Part shown: piece after piece, positions 55,901 through 64,000 of the stretch
How the letters are laid out: every line of letters begins with the position of its first letter
How positions within the stretch are numbered: position 1 is the stretch's first letter
Assembly (NCBI RefSeq): GCF_001661265.1
Contig: NW_017566994.1
Coordinates: 186,001 to 250,000 of the forward strand
Direction: 5' to 3'
DNA: 64,000 nucleotides
From: Saitoella complicata NRRL Y-17804
Lineage: Eukaryota; Ascomycota; Saitoellomycetes; Saitoellales; Saitoellaceae
Notes under the pieces: generated by a model
The model's input: the letters and a program-made list of their open reading frames with translations, nothing else
Told to the model about the DNA's origin: nothing
Databases searched by the model: none
Translations under genes and position numbers: made by a program

Positions 55901-57186
55901 GCTTCCTCCAAGGCGATGCCGGAGGGGATGGCTTTGGTAGGCATACTTGTCTTTGACCTCTTCTTCTCCTTGGAGAAGCGAGCACGACCGAGTTCGATGC
56001 GTTGCAAGACTTTAGGACCGACATCCTCTCCTTGCGAGTCAGAAATGCCGAGCTGAAAGGAGAGAGTCTCGACGGGCTCAAGAACGAAGTCGATGGTAGC
56101 ACCAGAAAGCTTCAGGTTGAAGGTCGAAGATGCACGATTGAATGCAGAAATCTCATCAACCTGGTCGTATGCAACGTCCAAGATAACGAGTCTCCCCTCC
56201 TCGAACATATGCGTGCAGATACCATCATGACTCAAATGTATCCACTGTCCGCTCTGAGTAGGTTCAGGCTGCGCCGTCTCACCGTCCAGCTGAACATAAG
56301 TAACCTCAACGCTCAATGGTGCCTCCTCCCCACGCGTCTGATTAAGACAAGCAAGCCAGTCCAAGACGTGCAAACCAGCCCTCTCCTCGATCAAGGCTTG
56401 TTCCAAGTCATCCGCTAATACGGGGTTCGGCCAGAAACACCGCACAATCTTCTCTGCTTGTGCACGGTTCGATGGAATCACGCTTATCACGAAGCGGAGA
56501 CACGCTTCTTGAAGCATATAGTCGGCGCCTACGGCGACGATAGAGCCAATTCTAGGGCAGTGTGTGCGAAGCGTGAGGCGAAGAACGCGTTCTTTCATCT
56601 TTGCGGAGGAGCGCATGAGGGAGTTTAGGATGTGAACGATGACGCGTGGAGTTTGGATAGGAATTGCGGCCGTGAGAGGAGGGAAGAGGGCGAGGAGGGT
56701 GGTGTCATCGATGCTTAACTTGCGATTGCCGTTGTCGAAGTTCAAGTCTGCCCATCTCTGTAAAGCGTCATGTCAGCATACATCCAGGCAACTCTGTCCT
56801 TCGCATATTGGCTTTTGCTTTACCAGTACAATCTCCCACCCAGCCATCGCATTCTCCATCTTCAAACACGTCTTTATCACCACTTCGACAACAATCGCCT
56901 CCAAATCATATCCCCTTTCTTCCTTCCCCAGTACCTGGAATAAATGCTGCGCGGCGGTGCGGTCCGCGTCGGTCAAGGTCTCGACATCATCGAGGTACTC
57001 AAAGACGCCGTCAACCAATACGTCCGGACTGTACGGCTCCACAACCAAATTAGCTACTGCAAAAAGGAGGTTGGGTTATCCTTACACAGCAGCGGGAGCG
57101 GCGCCCCGTTTCCCCCGTCCACGTCCCGGTGACTTCTCTAAATGCGCAAGCAAGGATGCAAGAGGCGAGGTATCTGACGTCGGCAT
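52969..57186 (-). CDS. Candidate meiotic chromosome-axis protein (Red1/Rec10/SYCP2 type)
   Basis: Six exons (57186-57086, 57028-56824, 56757-54034, 53982-53679, 53628-53354, 53298-52969) give 1,312 aa. Residues 1-260 are helical and armadillo-like (VFEYLDDVETLTDADRTA, VIVHILNSLMRSSAKM, MLQEACLRFVISVIPSN). Residues about 270-380 look like a PH-type beta domain (IHLSHDGICTHMFEEGRLVI, VDEISAFNRASSTFNLKLSG). Residues 400-1110 are disordered, highly charged Lys/Glu/Ala/Pro-rich with many SP/TP and KKP repeats. The last 130 residues form a coiled coil (SLPEHHKTTLALLGEINKAL to ARQSDYANLHNTLRTGKNKI) and a basic end. This order matches Red1/SYCP2/ASY3 axis proteins, whose sequences diverge too fast for me to be sure. 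The alternative is another large chromatin scaffold. The 51-nt intron at 54033-53983 is stop-free and in frame. Confidence 0.5.
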
Positions 57187-57210
57187 ACGAGTAGTTGTTC
57201 GGTCAAGTAG

Positions 57211-57242
57211 CAGAATAGCAGAATAGCAGAATAGCAGGATAG
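57211..57242. repeat. Four-copy CAGAATAG tandem repeat
   Basis: Three exact copies of the 8-bp unit and one with a single change (CAGGATAG) lie 25-56 bp upstream of the candidate axis-protein start. A short microsatellite, likely variable in length. Confidence 0.85.
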
Positions 57243-57435
57243 GGGGGTTCAGGGGTGTGTGCGCGGTGAGAGGCAGCTGGACGTGGCGTGAGAGATTTGG
57301 ATCCAGGCACCAGACCCGTGGGAACACAAACGCGAGAGCTATCGCTGCTTCCCTCAACCAAGAGTATTGATGCTCGCTGATGTTTAGTGTTCGTGACAAT
57401 GCATGCATAACGCCGGACCTGGACGTGATCACGGA

Positions 57436-58361
57436 CTATCCTCCCGCCGTTAACCCCTCCGTCTCAACCTCCATGTTTTCCAGGTGCTCCTTGGCTTCTT
57501 GTTGCTCACTCTTGACAACTGGCTCCTCTGTCTGAACCTCCTTCACCTCTTCCTTCTCCGTCTCCGTCTCCGTGTCCTTCACCGCCTCCCCCGTCTCCTC
57601 CTGCTTCACCGTAGCCGTCCCACCCGTCAAAGCCTCGCCTTTCCGCTCGGCTTCACCCCCCTCCTCCTCATCACACCCACACTTGTACCTCTCCGCAATA
57701 CTCAAACAATCAAACATATCCTTCCCTAACCTCTCATTCACCAGATTATGCACAAAACACCCCCACTGACTCGCTGTCTCTCTACTCGAGGTTTGGGGTG
57801 GGTAGAGGGCGAGGATGGATTGGAAGTGGGTTGCGCAGTCGCCGCAAGGGTAGAGGCGGGAGAAGAGGTGGAGGTAGGTTGACAGGGCTGTGCGTTCGTC
57901 GAGGGTTGGGGATTCGGGGAAGCGGGCGAGCATTGTGTGGAAGAGCTACTCGGATATCTGGATTAGTACGGATGGGGGTTAGGGGTATGAGGTTCGGGTT
58001 TGGGACGGACCTTCCATGATGCGCGACCGAGTTCGGCTTTTATGGTCTCGTTCCCAAGTTTGGGCATGATGACCCCACCATTCACAACCCCATCCTCCTC
58101 CACTTCCTCTTTCTCTTTCTGACTCAACTTCACCACCGGCGCCTCCAACATCCCCTCCGGCGGCCTCACACCCACCCCCACCCCAGCACCGCCTATTACC
58201 GGCGCGACCACGGGATCAGCTGAAACAGAGGCGGGCGATTTATATGGAGAAATCAACCCACTCGGCGAATTCCGTAGGGAGTCGTAGGATGCGAACAGCA
58301 TGAATACAACGATCATGACTGCGGCTGCGATTGAGAGGGTTATTTTTGAGGGGCGGATCAT
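57436..58361 (-). CDS. ERV2: FAD-linked sulfhydryl oxidase, Erv2-like (Erv/ALR family)
   Basis: Exons 58361-58011 and 57945-57436 give 286 aa. An N-terminal signal anchor (ITLSIAAAVMIVVFMLFASY) places the enzyme in the ER lumen side, arguing for Erv2 rather than mitochondrial Erv1. The catalytic domain has GRASWKLFHTMLARFPESP, ALSTYLHLFSRLYPCGDCA with the redox CxxC, HFQSILALYPP, and WGCFVHNLVNERLGK, which stacks on FAD. A CGC near the end of the domain may be the shuttle cysteine pair of Erv2. The C-terminal 90 residues are an acidic Glu/Lys-rich tail, unusual for the family. Confidence 0.9.
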
Positions 58362-58579
58362 GGTGATCGCAGCGAAGCGGTGGTGTTGTGTTTGGTGTTT
58401 GGGCCTTGTTTCGAGGTGCTGTCAGGTGTATGTGGGTTGGTGCACGGGGTGCAGGAGAGGTGAACACCAGAAATCGTAGCCGACAGCTTTCATCCAGCAT
58501 TCATCCAGCAATTAGTCCAGAGTTTTTGGTAGAGGCCCATCGATAAACCATCCTATTCACTATAGGAGCTCCCGGATGA

Positions 58580-59704
58580 ATGCAATTGCAACCTCGGTCC
58601 ACGATGCTTCTCCGCCATCCTCTAGTTATAGCTCGGGCTCTCATACGTCAATCACCTCTGAAATGTAGCCATAGAGCGTTCAGTGAAACCTCACTCGTCT
58701 CCTTCACCCCCTTCACCGAAACCGATAAAACCGACCTCCTCAACCGCCCATCACGGACCTACCACGACCTCCTAACCTCAACCCCGCACGATATACTCAA
58801 CGCGACACTCGACGGCTACCTCCCTCCTCTCAAAGAAGAGTTACGTCGGGGAACGAGTGCGCTGCCACCGGGTCATCATTTGGTATACTTCCCCCTCTGT
58901 GTTCCCGAGCGGGAGTTAGCGAGGGACGGATACGACCTCATCACTGCCCCTCCCGAGCCATGGCGACATCGTCTCTGGACGGGTGGGAAGATGAGCTTCG
59001 ACCAGTCCCTCCACCTCAGCGCTAATTCTCCAATGCCGATGAGGATGGAGGAGATGATTAAGGATGTGACAATCGACACCAGGACGGGATCCGGAACCGC
59101 ACACGAAGAAAACTCAATAAGCAAACTCACCGTCCACGTCGAACGCTCAATCTACTCAACCCCTACCTCCGCCTCCGCCTCCACCTCCGTCCTAACCCCC
59201 GCCATAACCGAACTCCGCTCCATCACCTACATCCGCTCAACCCCACCCCTTCCCCCACCCCGCACCCTCCGCTCCCCCTCCTCGCAGTTCGATTTCGAGC
59301 ACCACATCCCACCAACAACACAAACCCTCCTATTCCGTTTCTCTGCGCTCACGATGAACGCACACCACGTCCACCACGGGAGCGGATCAGAGGGGTGGGG
59401 GAGGCCGTTGGTGCACGGGCCGTTGCAGGCGCTGCTGCTGCTCGAAGTTGTTGGACGCCACCTGAGCGGTAGCGAAGGTGGGTTGGGGAAGGAGGGGTTG
59501 AAGGTGAAGGGGTTTGAGTATCGGTGTCTACAGCCGCTTTTTGTGGGGGAGGGATTGACTGTGAGGGGGAGGTGGAAGGGTAAGAAAGAGAGTGAGAAGA
59601 AGGAGAGGTTGGAGGTTTGGGGGGAGACGGTGGAGAGGGGGCTGGTTTTGAGGGGAGTGGTGGAGGTGGGTGAGACCGAGGCCGAGCCTGGTAAGGTTGG
59701 GTGA
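58580..59704 (+). CDS. HTD2: Mitochondrial 3-hydroxyacyl-thioester dehydratase Htd2-like
   Basis: Single exon, 374 aa. Begins with an Arg/Leu presequence (STMLLRHPLVIARALIRQSP). An N-terminal hot-dog half follows, with HHLVYFPLCVPERELARDGY and the RRLWTGGKMSF-type motif (here HRLWTGGKMSF). A C-terminal hot-dog half has LLFRFSALTMNAHHVHH, the catalytic NAH...HH block, and VHGPLQALLLLEVV. The family works in mitochondrial type II fatty-acid synthesis, dehydrating 3-hydroxyacyl-ACP, which in turn supplies lipoate. Bacterial relatives hydrate mesaconyl-C4-CoA. It is divergent from ERV2 with 218 bp between starts. Confidence 0.85.
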   Translation: MQLQPRSTMLLRHPLVIARALIRQSPLKCSHRAFSETSLVSFTPFTETDKTDLLNRPSRTYHDLLTSTPHDILNATLDGYLPPLKEELRRGTSALPPGHHLVYFPLCVPERELARDGYDLITAPPEPWRHRLWTGGKMSFDQSLHLSANSPMPMRMEEMIKDVTIDTRTGSGTAHEENSISKLTVHVERSIYSTPTSASASTSVLTPAITELRSITYIRSTPPLPPPRTLRSPSSQFDFEHHIPPTTQTLLFRFSALTMNAHHVHHGSGSEGWGRPLVHGPLQALLLLEVVGRHLSGSEGGLGKEGLKVKGFEYRCLQPLFVGEGLTVRGRWKGKKESEKKERLEVWGETVERGLVLRGVVEVGETEAEPGKVG

Positions 59705-60838
59705 TCATGACGGGAGATGGGAGGTACAGACAATGTCATCCGGGTCGTCGACGCGACAGATTGCGTACGTATGCCCAACTGCCGTGACGACCTCCAGAAC
59801 CTATCTTAGGAAGAACAGCTATGTGGCGTGACGTTAATGGTGTCTACGAACAAGGCCGATGCCGAGGGGCGTTTGAAACCGAGAGAGACCTGGATTAGGC
59901 TGCATATGGAGTTGGAAGATGTTGTGGTGTAGTTCGCTCACGGGGAAAGCGTTGAAGGATGGGGCATGGGGGTTGTTGCGGATGTTCGAAGCGGAAATAT
60001 AACAAAGACGGCAGAGACGAATATTGCACCCACGGTTCACATTACTTGGGTATCCTGGATATAGGCGAGGCGCACAAAAGCCCAGCTAGCAAGAATCGGT
60101 CTTTGGCTGCCGTCCATGTCCTTTTCAAGCTCATTCTGCCGTCCCAAAATCCAATTGAATTTCCCACGAGGCATGTCTCCCTTCTATCAATGCTGACTTA
60201 TAGTCAAAGACTTGCTCCAAGCTCAGCCTGAGCTGTAGCCCACGAAAGGACTCTCACTCTTGAACTAACCCGCGCATCTTTCCAGGAGCTGGTAAATGCC
60301 ATCGACAACTTCCAATGCGGTCAGCCCTGGCCAATATACGGCGTCGATGGAGCCTCGTGTTATGGCATGTCTTTCACGGTCATTTGAAGACTGAATGCAA
60401 AGAATTAAAAAATAGCATGTTCTGCTAATGCAACGCATATAGTCCATCGTTCAGCGTGCCCAATGTATACCTTCAGTGATTTCCCACGGGCCTTGTGCTT
60501 CGATACAGATCTTCCACGACACGACCGGCGAACAGAGCGTCGCTTTATACCTATAGTGGTAGATCTCGGTTCTGTGAAGGCGATACCCACCCACTTCTAG
60601 CGATGTCAGCATGTCAGGCCCCGTGTCGACGCGGCTCTTACACTTGTTCTCCAGGCTTGTCGATTACGAATCGGGGTGGTAGTAGACCTAGACGCGAGAA
60701 GCAGTGATAGTGCACGAACATTAAGCGATCATTCCTGTTCAACGCCGGGAGACCGTGACATGATTAGCAAAGGTGAATCAAAGTGGTATTGTTATGCAAA
60801 TCTCCTCCTCTTCTCATGCCCTTCCCACAAATCTATTC
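59705..60838. other. Convergent intergenic, no gene recognised
   Basis: 1,134 bases between the stops of HTD2 and PRE10, unusually long for a convergent gap here. All frames are short and motif-free. I looked for tRNA arms and found none. A non-coding transcript is possible but unsupported. Confidence 0.4.
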
Positions 60839-61742
60839 TTACTCCTCCATCTCCCCCTCAGCCTCCTCCCTAGCCGCTCTAACCGCCTCCTCAATCAACT
60901 CCCTGGGCACAAACTCATGGATCCCCGCCTCCCTCGGTCCCACCTCTCCCTCTCCAGCTCCCTTGACCGCAACCCACGACATCTCCAGCTCAATATCCTT
61001 TTCTTTTGCGTCGTCGTGGGTGAGGAGGATGATGCGGGCGGCGTGCTTGACGGCGTCAGCGGGGGAGAGGGAGGAGAGGTCGAGTTTTTCGAGTTCGGTG
61101 CGGGCGAGTTGGCGGCCCTTTCCGGCTGCAGTTGCGTGGTAGCCCTAGGATAGTCGTCAGTACACGCTTTTCATTCAACGCCTCTCCAGCTCTCGAACAG
61201 GCAGGCTCGCAAGCCTCACACCCGCTCGCAAGCTCGCGGGTTCGAGTGGCGGGGTGGTGAATACGTACCCAATACAACCCACTCGGCTCAACCATATACA
61301 GCTGTGGTCCATCCTCATCAACCGCTCCAATGATACCCGCAATACCAAAAGGTCTAACACTGCTGTACATCGTATACGCCTGCAAATATCCACCCATCCT
61401 CTCCGCCAGAACCTTCCCAGAGATCCTCTCCTTATAGTTCTTTCTCCAACCACCTGCTTCCTCCCGTGCCCTCTTCACAAAGTGCATACCATCAGGCACC
61501 AACCCTGAGAAAGCGACACCGGCATGGCGGTCGACGTGAGAGATTCGGCGGTCGGTGTTAGGGGTTAGAAGGGCGGAGGGGCGGAGTTTGGCTAAGGCGA
61601 GGAGAGTGTAGGTAGATGTGCGGAGGCCGATGGCGGTAGGGGCGTTTTCGATTGCTTTTGAAGCGTATTCGACTTGGAAAACGCGGCCGTCGGGGGAGAA
61701 GGTGGAGTTTGAGAGGTCGTAGCCGGTACCGATTGAGGACAT
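60839..61742 (-). CDS. PRE10: 20S proteasome alpha-type subunit (PSMA3/Pre10)
   Basis: Exons 61742-61269 and 61144-60839 give 259 aa. Opens with the alpha-subunit gate sequence (SSIGTGYDLSNSTFSPDGRV, FQVEYASKAIENAPTAIGL). The SIGTGYDLSNS form is specific for PSMA3/Pre10 among the seven alpha subunits. Later landmarks are SGLVPDGMHFVKRAREEA, SVRPFGIAGIIGAVDEDGP, PSGLYWGYHATAAGKGRQLA and the acidic C-terminus EAEGEMEE. The intron (124 nt) is twice the usual size and folds strongly. It is divergent from clathrin heavy chain. Confidence 0.95.
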
Positions 61743-62927
61743 GGTGGCTATGAGGAGTTATAGGGACTTGCTTGCTGGTGAAAGTAAGAATGCAGAAGCG
61801 TCTCCTTTGTCTAATTGGCCGTCTCACTGGGGGTATCTGGCGCGATTGCTTCTCGTCTGTGTCGTAACAACTGCTGGTGAGCTTCGACCTCGACGTACGT
61901 ACGCGCACCTCCAAAGTTCGTCATCAGACAGGATACGAAAATGGTACCAAGTAAGTTCGAAGAATATACTTCTTTTCTTTATTTAAAGATAAATATCCGG
62001 TCCTTGAAAGTGTTTGGTCAAAATCACTGATCACGTGGACATGGAAGACCCTGAGAATAACTTTCAGGGAGTATGCTCTCTCATTTCTATTCTGTGTTCC
62101 GGTACCGTCGCGACCCCATAGCCCTTCGATGCTCTTCGAAAGAACATGCTTCCGCATGCTCGACGAGTCTTTTCCACTCCCTTTTCACTCTCTATCCTTT
62201 GCCGAGGCGGTCCTGCCTGTCCCTCAGCTCCTCTTGTTCACCCATAACCAATCTTGGACGCGCCATATCGTATCCCTGATCAATCATCATCTCTAGGCGG
62301 AGGAGGTCCACAAGGCTGTACCATTTTCTGTGCATTTGAAATCAGCCGACGTCACCAAATCCCCAATTTCAACGCACCTCAATCATATTCAACCTCGTCC
62401 TCTCCATAGTCTCTCCCAAACCCACAGACATATAATCCAGCATGGGGGCATGTCCAACAAAGCTAGACAGCGAATCACGGTGTTGGTTGACCAGCCATTG
62501 GTGTTTGGATGTGTCGGCGTGACCGGTACCGATGTATCGGGATTGGAGGAGCTCGAGCTGGGATTGGACGCGAAGTTTGTCAGCCTGTCGACTGTTAGCA
62601 AAGAATCATAGTCGACGTGCCCGCAGCCTCACCATTCTCTTCGTTGACACTCGTCGCAAATGGTCGAGGTTGATTCTCCTCAGGGTAATGTGGCGGTGCA
62701 CCCATGTCCTGAGCGTCATAGGGAACTCCACACGACGGAGCCTCGAGCCCGACAGTACACGTACACCAAACAACATCTCCTGCCTCTACTCCTAAAGTCT
62801 CGGTCTATCAACGTTCGATTCGCCGAGCGAACAATTCAATTCATTCCTTCGCGTCGTTTATCTTAAGGAGGTCACGGAGTTTCGTTATCAATTGAGCGTA
62901 CGCGTCTGTGGATAAGAGACACCTACC
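61743..62927. other. Divergent promoter region PRE10 / clathrin heavy chain
   Basis: 1,185 bases between starts. An AT-rich stretch (61965-62000) and a CACGTG at 62032-62037 are visible. No frame has recognisable protein character. A long leader or unannotated 5' exon of clathrin is possible. Confidence 0.4.
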
Positions 62928-64000
62928 ATGGCCGATCTTCCGATCACCTTCAAGGAGGAGCTTCAGGTGCGCATTAGTCGTTGTGGTTGTGGAATAACGG
63001 GCTAATTGGGTATGTAGCTCACCAATCTGGGTGTTCAACAAGCCAGCATTGGGTTTGCAAGTACTACACTTGAGTCTGACCGTTTCATCTGGTACGCCCG
63101 TCTTACCTCAATTGACGTTCCCGGCACCTTCTAACTGTGTCGCAGTATCAGAGAAAATGTCAACAACCAGAATTCTGTCGTCATTGTCGACCTTCAGAAC
63201 CCTTCGGCTCTGATGCGCCGTCCCATTACCGCCGACAGCGCAATCATGCACCCAGCCCAAAAGATCATCGCACTCAAGGCCGGCAGACAACTCCAGATTT
63301 TCAATCTCGACACCAAAGCCAAGGTCAAGGCCTACGTTATGGACTCCGATGTCGTCTTCTGGAAATGGATCTCCAACACCATCGTCGGTCTCGTGACCGA
63401 CTCCGCCGTCTACCACTGGAACATCGAGGCAAGCGGCGACGCCCCCACCAAGGTTTTCGACAGACACGCCAGTTTGAGCGGATGCCAGATTATCAACTAC
63501 AGAGTTAACTCGGCCGGAAAGTGGATGGTGCTTGTTGGAATTTCGCAGAAGGAGGGAAGGGTTGTGGGAAGCATGCAGCTCTACTCGACTGAGCGAGGAG
63601 TTTCGCAGCCAATTGAGGGACATGCGGCGGCTTTTGCGACGTTGAGGTTGGATGGCGCGCCGACGGATACTCAGCTTTTCACTTTCGCGGTTCGAACTGC
63701 TGCTGGTGCTAGGCTCCACATCATCGAGATCGATCACCAGGCTTCTAACCCTACTTTTGAGAAGAAGACTGTTGAGGTCTTCTTCCCGCCTGAGGCTGTG
63801 AACGACTTCCCGGTCGCCATGCAGATCTCGAAGAAGTTTGGAATTATCTACATGGTCACCAAGTATGGTTTCATCCACTTGTACGATTTGGAGACTGGAG
63901 CATGTATCTACATGAACCGCGTTTCTGGCGAGACCATCTTCGTCACTGCACCGCATGAGCAGAGTGCTGGTATCATTGGTGTCAACCGCAAGGGACAGGT
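62928..64000 (+). CDS. CHC1: Clathrin heavy chain, N-terminal part (runs off the window)
   Basis: Exons 62928-62966, 63018-63091 and 63146 onward give the first 322 or so residues of a protein normally near 1,680 aa. The seven-bladed beta-propeller terminal domain is clear: [79 protein letters not shown], and [19 protein letters not shown]. This domain binds clathrin-box motifs of adaptors at coated pits and the trans-Golgi. The first exon is only 13 codons; the short introns (51 and 54 nt) are typical here. Confidence 0.96.

Noticed and set aside
57057-57085. A 29-nt intron between exons 1 and 2 of the candidate axis protein
   Set aside because: Too short and leads to a stop in frame. The acceptor at 57029 gives a normal 57-nt intron and keeps the frame open.
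63108-63956. 282-codon antisense frame over clathrin heavy chain
   Set aside because: The plus strand encodes the clathrin propeller across two introns; the antisense frame ignores them and has no motif.

Overview
The window looks like nuclear DNA of an ascomycete fungus. It is gene-dense with moderate GC. I reconstructed more than 40 introns, most 45-65 nt, with GTATGT/GTAAGT/GTGAGT-type donors, CTAAC/CTGAC-like branch sites and YAG acceptors. Large genes have few introns, which argues against a typical basidiomycete. The set of ERJ5, SVP26, BRN1, Sim4/CENP-L, sphingolipid C9-methyltransferase, KAR4 and a PTS1-tailed acyl-CoA ligase fits a filamentous-lineage or early-diverging ascomycete such as Taphrinomycotina. 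That placement is an inference and I cannot name the species. I saw no transposon, viral relic, CRISPR array, rRNA or confident tRNA.

Layout. 0-8.5 kb: Q/A-rich gene end, IES1 (INO80), a possible tiny membrane peptide, a CENP-L/Fta1-like gene divergent from thiamine pyrophosphokinase, SVP26 divergent from an HPT1-HIS3 fusion. 8.7-18.2 kb: BAR-PH-ArfGAP protein, a cation/Ca2+ exchanger, condensin BRN1. 18.4-24.7 kb: nitronate monooxygenase/URA6, IMP3/HCR1 (both divergent pairs) and DED1. 25.6-31.8 kb: a multi-exon gene with a candidate NYN domain, sphingolipid C9-methyltransferase, a mucin-like CSI2-type membrane protein. 32.5-43.6 kb: BOL3, tropomyosin, DUT1, ERJ5, frataxin, IDH1, RCE1, KAR4/METTL14-like, a zinc alcohol dehydrogenase. 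44.2-52.8 kb: degenerate RNase III-like protein, F-box ORF, RRP41, DEN1 deneddylase, JAC1/HSC20, peroxisomal 4CL-like ligase, RRP46. 53-64 kb: a 1,312-aa candidate meiotic axis protein (Red1/SYCP2 type), ERV2-like oxidase, HTD2, proteasome PRE10, and the 5' end of clathrin heavy chain.

Shared themes. Three mitochondrial iron-sulphur factors (BOL3, frataxin, JAC1) lie within about 17 kb. Two exosome ring subunits (RRP41, RRP46) lie within 7 kb. Chromosome-structure genes recur (CENP-L-like, BRN1, candidate Red1). Nucleotide metabolism recurs (HPT1-HIS3, URA6, DUT1). Many neighbours are head-to-head pairs sharing 100-400 bp promoters, some with recognisable ACGCGT or CACGTG elements.

Most unusual. 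(1) One continuous reading frame joins purine-salvage phosphoribosyltransferase HPT1 to histidine enzyme HIS3. (2) After the tropomyosin TGA stop the same frame stays open for 66 codons and ends in a membrane-anchor-like tail. (3) A diverged candidate meiotic axis protein. (4) A candidate NYN-nuclease protein. (5) The few long introns carry strong predicted RNA folds.
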